A DNA stretch of 64,000 nucleotides from Escherichia sp. ESNIH1 (GCA_002918705.1 PQKR01000006.1:186001-250000); one strand, 5' to 3'; positions 1-9,520 are shown, counted from the first letter of the stretch. The notes: generated by a model not told the origin, from the letters alone. Made by a program: numbers and translations.

Positions 1-1217
1 ACTTTAATATCTCGCTCCCCGTATCTGACCACCAGTAAGTAGAGAGCAATAAGAATATGGCGATGATCTTCTGTTGCAGGAACGGTAAGGTTCAGAATAT
101 GAATATCATTAACAAACTTCTTCATTAATCGCGGTGTGATACGAGGATACTCAGAGGGTTTCCAGCGCTCAAGCAACACCGTTGCTTCCCGGCACGCTAT
201 CCCTGCATCCTCATTTACTGTTTCTTTCCAGTACTGCCTTAACGCTTCCTGCCATCCTGCCGAAATAAGAGGAGGAACCTGAAAACTTACAGGAATCCGC
301 TTTGCAATAAACTCACGCCCGCTGAAACCCGCCACAGAAAGTGAGGCTGAAACCTGTCTTGCCGAATAGGGCACCACTATCCTGAAGTGTTCATGAGTGG
401 CTCCGGCAATAAGCTCCATATCACTCCAGAGCTCTTTCACTTTGTCTGCACTGATTCGGTCCAGATTATCAATGATAAGGATGAAGCGATCTCCATGGGA
501 AATGACCTCTTTGGAGGTAAATCCCTGCAGAGCTTCAGCCAGCTCAATAGCTCCGACCTCCTTATTAACTAGCCAAGTCTCTTCAATCCTGTCAGTACTG
601 TTGCGTTTGAACAAATCACCAATACTCGAATACCCTTTCTTTCTGTACCATTCCATGTTCTGCAGGCATGCCAGTCCTGCGACCATAATGGCAGGAGAAA
701 GAAACGCGGCCACCTCAACATAAAAAAGCCACCCTAATAATGACTCCTTGTTAGTAAAATATTGATTAAGGTCTGTTAGCACATAACGAAGCATCTGCAC
801 GGAAAGCAATGACAGTAAAATAAAAACGACGGTCAACCAGCTTAGCCTGCTGCTGACCCTCTTGTCGTATTCAACGATGTTACCCAGAGCCAGATTTTTA
901 TACTTATCCAACACATCCCGGGAGCCCGGACATTGTAGGCTGACCCCGTGGTGGATGACATCGATAAGCGCTTTTTTAGTTGAGCCATGATGGTAACGTT
1001 CTGCATCAAAGTTAATGAACGTAAAATCATCTTTAAGCTTTTTCTGCAGGAACTTCAATATTGTTGACTTACCTGAACCCAGCTCACCTTCCAGACCAAT
1101 AATATTGACATCAGGTGTCCTGATGATCTGAGCCACATTCTCTGCAACTTTTTCATGACTGCTGCCTCTAAACATATCCTGGTCAGCGGGTGATTCCGTC
1201 TGCAATCGTAGAGTCAT
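1..1217 (-). CDS. KAP-family P-loop NTPase, membrane-anchored (partial, 3' end outside window)
   Basis: The minus strand is open from an ATG at 1217 to the window edge, giving at least 405 residues. A Walker A motif GLEGELGSGKS lies near residues 41-51, and a Walker B-type hhhhDNLDR motif (FILIIDNLDR) lies near residue 240. Two hydrophobic stretches, roughly residues 104-122 and 136-158, sit between them. Transmembrane segments placed between Walker A and B are the hallmark of the KAP NTPase family. Several KAP proteins belong to anti-phage systems, but no partner gene is visible here, so a defence role is only a guess. The gene reads towards the unseen part of the island. The start is the first ATG before Walker A; no alternative is compelling. 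Confidence 0.75.
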   Translation of the reverse strand, partial: MTLRLQTESPADQDMFRGSSHEKVAENVAQIIRTPDVNIIGLEGELGSGKSTILKFLQKKLKDDFTFINFDAERYHHGSTKKALIDVIHHGVSLQCPGSRDVLDKYKNLALGNIVEYDKRVSSRLSWLTVVFILLSLLSVQMLRYVLTDLNQYFTNKESLLGWLFYVEVAAFLSPAIMVAGLACLQNMEWYRKKGYSSIGDLFKRNSTDRIEETWLVNKEVGAIELAEALQGFTSKEVISHGDRFILIIDNLDRISADKVKELWSDMELIAGATHEHFRIVVPYSARQVSASLSVAGFSGREFIAKRIPVSFQVPPLISAGWQEALRQYWKETVNEDAGIACREATVLLERWKPSEYPRITPRLMKKFVNDIHILNLTVPATEDHRHILIALYLLVVRYGERDIK

Positions 1218-1582
1218 TCAGCAATTTCCTTCGTTATAACGTAAGATTCTTTCACTATTAGACACAGTACAGAGCCCACAGCAACCAAATGACTGCAGCC
1301 GGGGCAGTTTAGTTTTAAGCATGCATAAGCCGATTTCGATGGAATCCCTTTCACACAATAATATTGAATTGAAGCAATGAAAACATTAATGTGTTTGTTG
1401 TGACTAGCTGCAGGGGCCTGGAAGAAATTCCAAAGCCTGACAAACCGGAACAGGGCTTGCTCTGCTCCGGTTTTATCCAGTTCATCTTGAAGCCCTTGTT
1501 TTTGTTACATATCCCTGCTCACTCTTTCAGCCATTGTTAAGCTTCTTGTGTGTAATCTGCGAATAATACGGATGCAAAATTG
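1218..1582. other. Intergenic region with an orphan terminator-like hairpin
   Basis: There is no convincing gene. The stretch is AT-rich and separates the leftward KAP gene from the rightward orphan regulator. Its only clear structure is the hairpin at 1442-1474, listed separately. A short untranslated RNA ending at that hairpin cannot be excluded, but I see no well-placed promoter. Confidence 0.4.
1442..1474 (+). terminator. Rho-independent terminator-like hairpin
   Basis: The arms AAACCGGA (1442-1449) and TCCGGTTT (1466-1473) are perfectly complementary, and the right arm is followed by T then AT. The A-run on the left also makes it usable in the minus direction. No plus-strand gene ends upstream, so the transcript it serves is unclear. 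Confidence 0.5.
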
Positions 1583-1789
1583 ATGCAATGGATTATACAT
1601 ACCTACAGCGCACGTTACGCTGAGCTGAATCGAATTTCAGAGAACGTTCTTCGCTATTACCCTGCCCAGCCAGTTGAACACATTTTATCATCCGGCCCCG
1701 AGAGTGACATGTTCTCTGCCTGGTACAGCCTTCATCAGAGTCAAACTAGACGTTATTTACAGGCAAAAGAAGACAGCTACAGAGTTTAA
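1583..1789 (+). CDS. Small hypothetical protein (68 aa), doubtful
   Basis: An ATG at 1583 opens a 68-codon frame with plausible codon use and mixed charged and aromatic residues (starts MQWIIHTYSARYAE). No signal peptide, membrane segment or recognised motif is present, and no good ribosome-binding site precedes it. It lies upstream of the HipB-like gene. I do not recognise it. It may be a gene remnant rather than a functional gene. Confidence 0.25.
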   Translation: MQWIIHTYSARYAELNRISENVLRYYPAQPVEHILSSGPESDMFSAWYSLHQSQTRRYLQAKEDSYRV

Positions 1790-2026
1790 GTCTGACATTA
1801 TTCGTGGCTGTGTCTGCCTTCGGAGTTTTCAGCTTATCCCGATAACAGCGGTTTTGAAAAATTGACGTTTTTTACACCGGTACATTGCCCGAACGCAATC
1901 TCCCCCGTAGCGAAATACCGCCCCGCAGAAAATCGTCCATGCTCGGCATGCCCCTGGAACATCAGCATCTTTTCAATAAAGGTTTTACAGCCTATAGTCT
2001 GTATAACACAAAATACACCTTACCTG

Positions 2027-2037
2027 CTGTATTACAG
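2027..2037. promoter_or_regulatory. Palindrome upstream of the HipB-like gene
   Basis: CTGTA-T-TACAG is a perfect inverted repeat about 40 bp before the hipB-like start codon. HipB-type regulators bind palindromes in their own promoters, so this is a possible autoregulatory operator. Only the palindrome is observed; its function is inferred from position. Confidence 0.3.
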
Positions 2038-2075
2038 GGCGGTACTCCCTACTCAGTCTGCGAGGCAGGTCACTT

Positions 2076-2372
2076 ATGAATAATCAGTTCCCGATAAAAA
2101 CGCTGAACCAGCTCAGACCTGTGCTAATCGGGTTTCGCAAAATCAAGGGCTTCACGCAAAAAGATGTGTCTGAGAGGCTTGCCGTAACGCAGCAAACCTA
2201 TGCCCGCCTGGAAGCAAACCCTGCTAGCGCCAGTATTGATCGTCTGTACAAGGTATTCAGTATTCTGGGCGTAGAAATAACGCTGTCATCTATTTCCCCT
2301 TCACCCTTCATTTCCCACACAGAGATGAGGGGGGCATTTGACAGCACTCCCGCCAGACGGGAGAAATGGTGA
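2076..2372 (+). CDS. Orphan HipB-like XRE-family regulator/antitoxin
   Basis: This 98-residue protein carries one helix-turn-helix of the Cro/CI (XRE) type, about residues 15-68. The core KGFTQKDVSERLAVTQQTYARLEANPA and the following IDRLYKVFSILGVEITL strand are typical of HipB antitoxins that pair with HipA kinases. In normal hipBA loci hipA starts within a few bases of the hipB stop. Here the next 420 bases hold no kinase gene, so this is an orphan antitoxin-like regulator or the remainder of a broken hipBA pair. It may still repress its own promoter through the palindrome at 2027-2037. The start at 2076 follows a GAGG-type ribosome-binding site at 2062-2065. Confidence 0.7.
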   Translation: MNNQFPIKTLNQLRPVLIGFRKIKGFTQKDVSERLAVTQQTYARLEANPASASIDRLYKVFSILGVEITLSSISPSPFISHTEMRGAFDSTPARREKW

Positions 2373-2795
2373 CTATTAGAAGTTTGCTAGTTTTGTCGAA
2401 TGACGCCAACTACATGTCCGCATCCATCGAGTAGTGGCTTCAAGCCACGATTGTCACTGCCTCCGCTGCCTTTTTCCAGTAACTCTCTCCTTTTAATTCT
2501 AATATTTAGGGGTGTCAACGCAAAGCAGAAACGGCACCTTCTTTGCGAGACAGAAATGACCTGTGATTGCCTGGCCGATTTATGGCAGCTAAGTGCGAGA
2601 AGCGGATATAGCGAATTCGCCATTGTACGGGATTAGCAGGTTTACTGAAGCAACCTGCGATGGCGTTATGGCAATAGTCAGTCCCCTGTCCAGTCGGCAT
2701 AGGTGGCCACCTCGTCACCGCCGGGGATAAACTGATTGAAGCCTCCGCGCAAAATCACTTATTCTTTTCCGTTAATAAAATGCAGGAGCAAAGTC
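2373..2795. other. Gene-free stretch, probable decayed DNA
   Basis: Overlapping short frames occur on both strands, but none looks protein-like. The segment near 2560-2600 contains a degenerate AAGCGGA motif that also appears at other module boundaries of this island. Its end holds the ribosome-binding site of the TetR gene. Confidence 0.4.
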
Positions 2796-3452
2796 ATGAC
2801 TGGCGAAATTCGTGGGCGAGGCAGGCCACGAAAAACAGAGAGTACCTATACAGATACCCGTAATGACCTGATCCGAAGCGGGCTTGAACTGCTCACGCAG
2901 AATGGTTTTCTTTCAACGGGAGTCGATGCCATTGTCAAAAATGCCAGTGTTCCTAAAGGCTCATTTTATTACTATTTCAAGAGCAAAGAAGAGTATGCCC
3001 AGACTGTTCTGAGCGCCTATGACAGTTTCTTTGTGCATAAACTCCAAAAACATCTGTATGAATCATCCTTCACACCAATGATGCGTCTGGAAAATTTCAT
3101 CGACGATGCCTGCGACGGCATTAAAAAGTACAATTTCACCCGGGGCTGTCTGGTTGGCAATATGATGCAGGAGAGTCCGGGTCTTCCACTGTCCTTTATC
3201 AAACAGCTCCACGAAATACTTGAGCGCTGGCAGGCGCTTGTGGCGTGCTGTCTGTCCGACGCGTTATCTTCGGGCGAAATCCGTTCCGATATGAATAATA
3301 CGCAACTGGCGGCCATTTTCTGGAGCAGTTGGGAGGGTGCCGTAATGCGTGCCAAACTTTATTGCTCAACCCAGCCTGTGTACGACTTCTGGAGCTATTT
3401 CAAAAAGTCAGTACGCTATCAGCCCTCTAAGGACACGGCTGTTGAAAAGTAA
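2796..3452 (+). CDS. TetR/AcrR-family repressor, NemR/AcuR-like
   Basis: This 218-residue protein has an N-terminal TetR DNA-binding domain (about residues 18-62), including the recognition-helix signature VPKGSFYYYFKSKEE that is typical of NemR, AcuR and related electrophile sensors. The C-terminal ligand domain contains two Cys residues in the RGCLVGNMM and VACCLSDA segments, which could sense electrophiles. The gene converges on an acuI-like reductase. In Rhodobacter AcuR represses acuI, and in E. coli NemR represses electrophile-reducing enzymes. The ATG at 2796 was chosen over one 60 bases upstream because an AGGAG site ends 7 bases before it. The likely target is the NemR-like box at 4555-4576; effector unknown. 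Confidence 0.8.
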   Translation: MTGEIRGRGRPRKTESTYTDTRNDLIRSGLELLTQNGFLSTGVDAIVKNASVPKGSFYYYFKSKEEYAQTVLSAYDSFFVHKLQKHLYESSFTPMMRLENFIDDACDGIKKYNFTRGCLVGNMMQESPGLPLSFIKQLHEILERWQALVACCLSDALSSGEIRSDMNNTQLAAIFWSSWEGAVMRAKLYCSTQPVYDFWSYFKKSVRYQPSKDTAVEK

Positions 3453-3470
3453 AAAAGGGGCCGCAGCCCC
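3451..3470 (-). terminator. Terminator of the acuI-like gene
   Basis: GGGGC-CGCA-GCCCC (3457-3470) forms a hairpin that, read on the minus strand, is followed by six T. It lies 45 bases beyond the acuI stop and overlaps the stop of the convergent TetR gene. Confidence 0.7.
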
Positions 3471-3514
3471 TGATAATAATTATCAAACCCAGGCTGAGCC
3501 TGGCTTCCACTTCA

Positions 3515-4504
3515 TTAGCTACACTGAATTACTGCCCGGCCACGAATTCCGCCACTCAGAAGTTTTTCGGCCACATTGATGGCATCACTCAGCGGATAAA
3601 CGGTGGTCAGGCTATCCAGTCTGGACTCCGGTAAATACTGTACCGCCTGCTGCCAGATCGCCGCTCTTTTTTCCTTCGCGAACATGACACTGTCAATCCC
3701 TTTCAGCGTGACGCCACGCAGGATAAACGGAGCCACATTCCCCATTAGTTCCATCCCCTGTGCCATGCCGCAGGCTGCAACAATACTGCCATAACGCACC
3801 CCGGCGCATACATTGCAGAGCGTATGGCTACCGACTGTATCAATGGCGGCAGCCCAGCGTTCTTTCTGTAACGGTTTTCCGGGACAGGAGAGCTCGGAAC
3901 GGTTAATAATCTCGTCCACACCGACCGTTTTATAGAGCCAGGCAGCCTCTTCCGGGCGTCCAGTAGACGCCGTAACGCGGTACCCCATTGATGCAAGGAT
4001 CATGGCCGCAATGCTCCCGACGCCGCCGCTGGCACCGGTAACAAGTACCGGACCATCTTCAGGCTTAATACCATGATTCAGAAGTGCGTCTACGCACAGC
4101 ATCGCGGTAAACCCAGCTGTTCCGATTGCCATTACGTGTTTGCCGTTAGCGCCAGCCGGGAGCGGCGTCAGCCAGTCTCCATTTACCCGTGCTTTTTCGG
4201 ATAGTCCGCCCCAGTGTTTTTCCCCAACACCCCAGCCGGTCAGGAGAACCTTATCTCCGGCCTGATATTCGGGATGTGAACTGGCGGACACTGTACCGGT
4301 AAAATCAATGCCGGGCACCATGGGAAAGCGTCGGACGATTGGGCCCCGGCCCGTAATGGCCAGTGCGTCTTTGTAGTTGATGGATGAATAGTCAACATTG
4401 ACCTCCACATCCCCCTGCGGTAGTTCACTTTCAGCGATTTCAGCAAGTTGCGCACTATAGCGTCCATCTGTTTTGTTGATTAATAAAGATTTAAACACGT
4501 TCAC
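3515..4504 (-). CDS. acuI: Acryloyl-CoA reductase (AcuI/YhdH type), MDR superfamily
   Basis: This 329-residue zinc-independent medium-chain reductase matches the AcuI/YhdH family in length and pattern. It has an N-terminal GroES-like part (SSINYKDALAITG..., about residues 40-60), a Rossmann nucleotide-binding motif TGASGGVGS near residue 157, and the C-terminal GGIRGRAVI ending of YhdH. Family members reduce acryloyl-CoA to propionyl-CoA with NADPH, removing a toxic electrophile. The gene converges with the TetR gene, ends at the terminator at 3451-3470, and has a NemR-like palindrome about 55 bases upstream of its start. Confidence in the family is high; the in vivo substrate is inferred. 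Confidence 0.9.
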   Translation of the reverse strand: MNVFKSLLINKTDGRYSAQLAEIAESELPQGDVEVNVDYSSINYKDALAITGRGPIVRRFPMVPGIDFTGTVSASSHPEYQAGDKVLLTGWGVGEKHWGGLSEKARVNGDWLTPLPAGANGKHVMAIGTAGFTAMLCVDALLNHGIKPEDGPVLVTGASGGVGSIAAMILASMGYRVTASTGRPEEAAWLYKTVGVDEIINRSELSCPGKPLQKERWAAAIDTVGSHTLCNVCAGVRYGSIVAACGMAQGMELMGNVAPFILRGVTLKGIDSVMFAKEKRAAIWQQAVQYLPESRLDSLTTVYPLSDAINVAEKLLSGGIRGRAVIQCS

Positions 4505-4843
4505 CTCGTTTGTCCGGGCGTTTACCGTTCAGTCATTAAGTCGTCAATAAATAATATTGACCGATCGTCTAATAATCAACACTACGATCCCAGTGCTTTG
4601 CCAGCATTCAAGAAACATTATTCATTTCATGCACTTAAAGCTGTCTTTTTTGACCGACATCAAACTGTATTCTGGTTTATCTGGTGCAGAGGGAAAATCA
4701 GCATCCCTGAAGATACATAGCTAATGCTTCAGAACACGGCTGATGATGCGATAAAACAACCAGGCTTTAATGAGTTAGTCTGAGCGGACCTTCGGCTCAG
4801 TAAATAGGTCCGCTCCGTGCCAAGAGCAGACGCTGGTAATTCG
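4505..4843. other. acuI promoter region and IS1 flank
   Basis: There is no coding sequence. It contains the operator-like palindrome near the acuI start and, closer to IS1, a strong hairpin with arms GAGCGGACCT (4782-4791) and AGGTCCGCTC (4806-4815) separated by 14 bases. The hairpin lacks a T-run, so termination is not assured. Confidence 0.5.
4555..4576. promoter_or_regulatory. NemR/AcuR-like operator in the acuI promoter
   Basis: TTGACCGATCGTCTAA inside 4555-4576 closely resembles the NemR box TAGACCGATCGGTCTA: the centre CCGATCG is intact and the outer half-sites differ by a few bases. It lies upstream of acuI and near no other gene start. The TetR protein encoded at 2796-3452 is the natural candidate ligand. 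Confidence 0.5.
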
Positions 4844-4898
4844 GGTAATGGTGCCAACTTACTGATTTAGTGTATGATGGTGTTTTTGAGGTGCTCCA

Positions 4899-5174
4899 GT
4901 GGCTTCTGTTTCTATCAGCTGTCCCTCCTGTTCAGCTACTGAAGGCGTGGTGCGTAACGGTAAAAGTACTGCCGGACATCAGCGCTATCTCTGCTCTCAC
5001 TGCCGTAAAACATGGCAGCTACAGTTCACTTACACCGTCTCTCAGCCCGGTACACACCAGAAAATTATTGATATGGCCATGAATGGCGTCGGATGTCGCG
5101 CCAGTGCACGCATTATGGGCGTTGGCCTCAACACGATTTTACGACACTTAAAAAACTCAGGCCGCAGTCGGTAA
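4899..5174 (+). CDS. insA: IS1 InsA, DNA-binding repressor subunit
   Basis: This 91-residue protein has an N-terminal zinc-ribbon (CPSC...CSHC, residues 8-33) and a helix-turn-helix that bind the IS1 ends. It represses the element and is normally fused to InsB by -1 frameshifting to make the active transposase. It is intact here and close to the IS1 prototypes. Confidence 0.95.
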   Translation: MASVSISCPSCSATEGVVRNGKSTAGHQRYLCSHCRKTWQLQFTYTVSQPGTHQKIIDMAMNGVGCRASARIMGVGLNTILRHLKNSGRSR

Positions 5175-5596
5175 ACTCACGCATACAACCGGGCAGTGAC
5201 GTCATTGTTTGCGCGGAAATGGACGAACAGTGGGGTTACGTCGGCGCTAAATCACGCCAGCGCTGGTTGTTTTACGCGTATGACAGGATACGGAGGACGG
5301 TTGTGGCGCACGTATTCGGTGAACGCACGTTGGTCACGCTGGAGCGTCTTCTGGGCCTGCTGTCGGCCTTTGAGGTCGTGGTATGGATGACGGATGGCTG
5401 GCCGCTTTATGAATCACGCCTGAAGGGAGAACTGCACGTTATCAGCAAGCGATATACGCAGCGCATTGAGCGGCATAACCTGAATCTGAGGCAGCATCTG
5501 GCAAGGCTGGGCAGGAAGTCACTGTCGTTCTCAAAATCGGTGGAGCTGCATGACAAAGTCATCGGGCATTATCTGAACATAAAACACTATCAGTAA
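5093..5596 (+). CDS. insB: IS1 InsB transposase part (InsB')
   Basis: This 167-residue frame carries the IS1 DDE catalytic domain, with acidic residues in CAEMDEQWG and MTDGW and the conserved [14 protein letters not shown] block. It is expressed as InsAB' after a -1 frameshift in the A-rich overlap near 5148-5156. The frame is uninterrupted, so the IS1 is probably functional. Confidence 0.95.
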   Translation: MSRQCTHYGRWPQHDFTTLKKLRPQSVNSRIQPGSDVIVCAEMDEQWGYVGAKSRQRWLFYAYDRIRRTVVAHVFGERTLVTLERLLGLLSAFEVVVWMTDGWPLYESRLKGELHVISKRYTQRIERHNLNLRQHLARLGRKSLSFSKSVELHDKVIGHYLNIKHYQ

Positions 5597-5631
5597 GTTG
5601 GAGTCATTACCGGTGCTCTGATATATTTATT

Positions 5632-5682
5632 ATACTATAGTGGGGTATGTGTTGATCTTAATGTAATACTCCCCTATAGTAT
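5632..5682. promoter_or_regulatory. Paired FrmR operators in the frm promoter
   Basis: ATACTATAGTGGGGTAT (5632-5648) and the reverse complement of ATACTCCCCTATAGTAT (5666-5682) form a 17-bp inverted repeat with two mismatches, 17 bases apart, just upstream of frmR. Both match the AT-flanked G-tract operators of FrmR/RcnR-type repressors. Formaldehyde modification of FrmR would relieve repression. IS1 ends only 20 bases upstream, so the promoter itself is intact. Confidence 0.85.
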
Positions 5683-5709
5683 AAGAAATACAGAGCAGTG
5701 AGGTAAGCA

Positions 5710-5985
5710 ATGCCCAGTACTCCTGAAGAGAAAAAAAAGGTCCTAACCCGGGTTCGCCGTATCCGGGGTCAGATTGATGCTCTGGAAAGAGCACTTGAAA
5801 GTGGCGCTGAATGCCGTTCCGTTCTCCAGCAAATCGCCGCCGTCCGGGGCGCCGCTAACGGACTGATGGCAGAGGTGCTGGAGAGCCACATACGGGAAAC
5901 CTTTGACCAGAATGACAGCTACAGTCATGAAGTCAGTAAATCAGTTGACGATACGATTGAGCTGGTTCGTGCCTATCTTAAATAG
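5710..5985 (+). CDS. frmR: Formaldehyde-sensing repressor FrmR
   Basis: This 91-residue all-helical protein of the CsoR/RcnR family (DUF156) is nearly identical in pattern to E. coli FrmR. Pro2, Cys35 and His60 are present; formaldehyde is known to bridge Pro2 and Cys35 of neighbouring subunits and release DNA. It is the first gene of the operon frmR-frmA-VOC-frmB, with frmA starting 34 bases downstream, and it represses that operon through the operator pair at 5632-5682. Full length with normal start; no oddities. Confidence 0.97.
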   Translation: MPSTPEEKKKVLTRVRRIRGQIDALERALESGAECRSVLQQIAAVRGAANGLMAEVLESHIRETFDQNDSYSHEVSKSVDDTIELVRAYLK

Positions 5986-5989
5986 GTGA

Positions 5990-7129
<1,140 letters not shown>

Positions 7130-7172
7130 TCCCATCAGAATTTTAATCAACTCAAACTGAAGGAAGTGGAAA

Positions 7173-7571
7173 ATGACAACTCCGGTAATTTCTGGTGACG
7201 GCATCTTTTCTCATGTGTTCATTGGCGCAGCCGATGTCGAGAAATCCTCCGCATTTTACGATGTCGTCCTGGGCACGCTTGGTATCAATAACCTCGGCCC
7301 GTTTGGCAACGGCTGGGTACTCTATGGCCGCGAAAAGCCGGCATTTATCATTGCCCGTCCGGGCAACGGTGAAGCACCTTCCGCTAACGGGGTGACTGTC
7401 GGCTTCGCTGCTGCCACCCCGGAAGAGGTTGATGCTTTCCATGCTGCCGGCCTTGCCGCCGGTGGAGCTGATGAAGGTCAACCTGGCCCGCGTGGTCACC
7501 TTCCCGGGGCCTATGCTGCCTACCTGCGGGATCCGGCGGGTAACAAAATCACGGCGTATACGTTTATCTGA
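7173..7571 (+). CDS. VOC-superfamily protein (glyoxalase/dioxygenase fold)
   Basis: This 132-residue protein with the beta-alpha-beta-beta-beta repeat of vicinal-oxygen-chelate proteins starts FSHVFIGAADVEKSSAFYDVVLG and ends YLRDPAGNKITAYTF. His14 in the first strand and the DPAGN turn are typical metal-site elements. It lies between frmA and frmB, 43 bases after frmA, with a good AAGGAAG ribosome-binding site. K-12 frmRAB has no such gene; extended frm operons on mobile elements do. A role in a glutathione-adduct step is plausible but not shown. Confidence 0.85.
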   Translation: MTTPVISGDGIFSHVFIGAADVEKSSAFYDVVLGTLGINNLGPFGNGWVLYGREKPAFIIARPGNGEAPSANGVTVGFAAATPEEVDAFHAAGLAAGGADEGQPGPRGHLPGAYAAYLRDPAGNKITAYTFI

Positions 7572-7590
7572 CGTCCGGATTTAAAGATAC

Positions 7591-7614
7591 TTCCCCTGGC
7601 TTCGGTCAGGGGAA
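7591..7614 (+). promoter_or_regulatory. Hairpin between the VOC gene and frmB
   Basis: TTCCCCTG (7591-7598) and CAGGGGAA (7607-7614) are perfect 8-bp arms around an 8-base loop. There is no T-run after it, so it more likely stabilises or partially attenuates the operon transcript than ends it. Confidence 0.5.
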
Positions 7615-7635
7615 ATAACCATGAGATAACGGCTG

Positions 7636-8472
7636 ATGGAACTCATTGAGCAGCATGCCAGCTCTGGCGGCTGGCAAAACGTGTACCGGCATTATTCACA
7701 ATCCCTTAATTGTGAAATGAATTTCGGTGTGTATCTTCCTCCCAAAGCAGTAACAGAAAAACTGCCGGTACTATACTGGTTGTCGGGCCTGACCTGTACT
7801 GAGCAGAATTTCATCACCAAATCAGGTATGCAGCATTATGCAGCCCGGCATAACGTCATCGTTGTTGTCCCGGATACCAGTCCCCGGGGTAATAATGTCC
7901 CGGATGCCGACAGTTACGATCTTGGCCAGGGGGCCGGTTTTTATCTGAACGCGACGGAACAGCCGTGGAATGTTCATTACAGGATGTATGACTATATTCT
8001 CAGAGAGCTTCCGGATGTCGTCATGAATCATTTTCCTGCAACGGCAAGAAAATCTATATCCGGTCATTCTATGGGAGGGCTGGGTGCTCTGGTGCTGGCT
8101 CTGCGAAATCCTGGTGAATATGTGAGCGTATCAGCATTTTCCCCGATAGTATCGCCTTCTCAGGTGCCATGGGGGCAACAGGCATTTAGCGCTTACCTGG
8201 GTGAAAACAGAAAAACGTGGGAAGCCTACGATCCAGTCAGCCTCATTTTACAGGGTGAAAAATTACCAGAAATCTTCATTGATCAGGGGCTGAGTGACGC
8301 CTTTTATGAAGAGCAACTGCGCACCAAAATCCTTGAGAGAGTATGCAATGAGATGAACCTCAATGCGTCGTTCCGATATCATACTGGATACGACCACAGC
8401 TATTATTTCATTTCCAGCTTTATTGGTGAGCACATTGCTTACCATGCCAACAGGCTCAGGCTGTCAGCATGA
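7636..8472 (+). CDS. frmB: S-formylglutathione hydrolase
   Basis: This 278-residue alpha/beta hydrolase of the esterase D family completes glutathione-dependent formaldehyde oxidation by releasing formate and glutathione. The nucleophile is Ser145 in GHSMGG, the acid is the Asp in DQGLSD, and the histidine is in YDHSYYF near residue 255. The conserved oxyanion segment LSGLTCTEQNF is also present. It is the last gene of the operon, 65 bases after the VOC gene. A weak hairpin at 8506-8528 (TTCAGGCC/GGCCTGAA) may mark the transcript end. Confidence 0.96.
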   Translation: MELIEQHASSGGWQNVYRHYSQSLNCEMNFGVYLPPKAVTEKLPVLYWLSGLTCTEQNFITKSGMQHYAARHNVIVVVPDTSPRGNNVPDADSYDLGQGAGFYLNATEQPWNVHYRMYDYILRELPDVVMNHFPATARKSISGHSMGGLGALVLALRNPGEYVSVSAFSPIVSPSQVPWGQQAFSAYLGENRKTWEAYDPVSLILQGEKLPEIFIDQGLSDAFYEEQLRTKILERVCNEMNLNASFRYHTGYDHSYYFISSFIGEHIAYHANRLRLSA

Positions 8473-8505
8473 GTTGATTTCCAGCCTCAGAAAATGTGCT
8501 TAATT

Positions 8506-8528
8506 TTCAGGCCTGAACAGGGCCTGAA
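8506..8528 (+). terminator. Weak hairpin after frmB
   Basis: The arms TTCAGGCC and GGCCTGAA surround a 7-base loop 34 bases after the frmB stop. No T-run follows, so this is a tentative terminator. Confidence 0.3.
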
Positions 8529-8555
8529 CCCTGCAGACCTGAGATGTACTGTAAC

Positions 8556-8595
8556 TGAATCGCCACGGATAATCTAGACACTTCCGAGCCGTTGA
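8556..8595. mobile_element. 40-bp end fragment of an IS3-family element
   Basis: TGAATCGCCACGGATAATCT and the following 20 bases match the usual terminal sequence of ISEhe3/ISSen4-like elements. The same outer sequence TGAATCGCCAC ends the truncated element at 24064-24792. Everything internal is lost, cut by the adjacent IS at 8596. Confidence 0.6.
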
Positions 8596-8671
8596 TGGAC
8601 TGACCCCGCCCCGGTAGACGATCCTGCCCTATAGTTTGGACTGACCCCACGCCTGTAGACAAATCCTGTCC

Positions 8672-9482
8672 TCACGACGAGGCCTGTTCGAAGGCCTCCG
8701 GACTGACGTCGCCGAGGTGGCTGTGGCGCCGGGACCGGTTATAGAAGACTTCAATGTAATCGAAGATCCGCCCGGGCCAGATCCCTGGTTTTATATATGC
8801 GTTTTCTGATCCGTTCTTTTTTCAGCGAACTGAAGAACGATTCGGCCACCGCATTATCCCAGCAGTTGCCACGCCGGCTCATGCTCGGCGCCAGGTTATT
8901 GGCCCGGTAGAAGCGCTGCCAGTCGTCACTGCCGTACTGGCTGCCCTGATCGCTATGTACGATAACCTCGCTGTCTGGTTTTCGGCGCCAGACCGCCATC
9001 ATCAGCGCGTCGAGCGCCAGTTCGCGTGAGAGAGTGGGTTTCATCGACCAGCCGACCACATTACGGGCGAAGAGATCGATAACCACCGCCAGATACAGCC
9101 AGCCCTGCCAGGTGCGGATATAAGTAATATCGGTGACCCAGACCTGGGTGGCCCGGACAACGGTGAACTGCCGCTGCACGAGATTAGGAGCAACGACTGA
9201 AGGCCTGCCAGCGATACGACGTGGCGCTTTATAGCCGCGCACAGCTTTAATCCGGTCCAGTTGCATGATCCGACCCACCCGGTTTCTACCACAGGTTTCC
9301 CCGATTTCGTTCAGATCGCCATGAACCCGCCGGTAACCGTATACGCCTCCGCTCAGGGAATATGAGTCGCGGATAAGCATCAGCAGGCGCTGGTTATCTT
9401 TATCACGCGCCGAGACAGGGTTATGCAGCCACGCATAGAACCCGGCCCGGGCGACATTCAGTACCCGACACATCGTCATCAC
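8672..9482 (-). pseudogene. IS3-family OrfB transposase, frameshifted near the 3' end
   Basis: The frame from 9482 encodes the N-terminal HTH-like part and the DDE integrase core (WVTDITYIRT, VIHSDQGSQYGS, NCWDNAVAESFFSSLKKE). After KTRDLARAD it runs into a stop at 8751. A neighbouring frame continues with the expected YIEVFYNRSRRHSHLGDVSP ending to a TGA at 8672-8674. The simplest explanation is loss of two bases (or gain of one) near 8765, removing about 38 C-terminal residues from frame. Confidence 0.85.
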
Positions 9483-9520
9483 ACCCCATACAGTTCGGTG
9501 CTCATTGATAAAGCGGTACT

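Larger units (their letters stand above)
4844..5611 (+). mobile_element. IS1: Complete IS1 element (IS1 family, 768 bp)
   Basis: The element begins GGTAATGGTGCCAACTTACT and ends AGTTGGAGTCATTACC, giving imperfect terminal inverted repeats and exactly the 768-bp length of IS1. insA and insB overlap as expected for programmed -1 frameshifting. The 9 bases on each side (GGTAATTCG left, GGTGCTCTG right) are not a target-site duplication, so one flank was probably rearranged after insertion. IS1 separates the acuI promoter from the frm promoter. Confidence 0.97.

Noticed and set aside
2373..2795. Possible hipA partner for the HipB-like gene
   Set aside because: No kinase motifs in any frame, and the space is too short for hipA.
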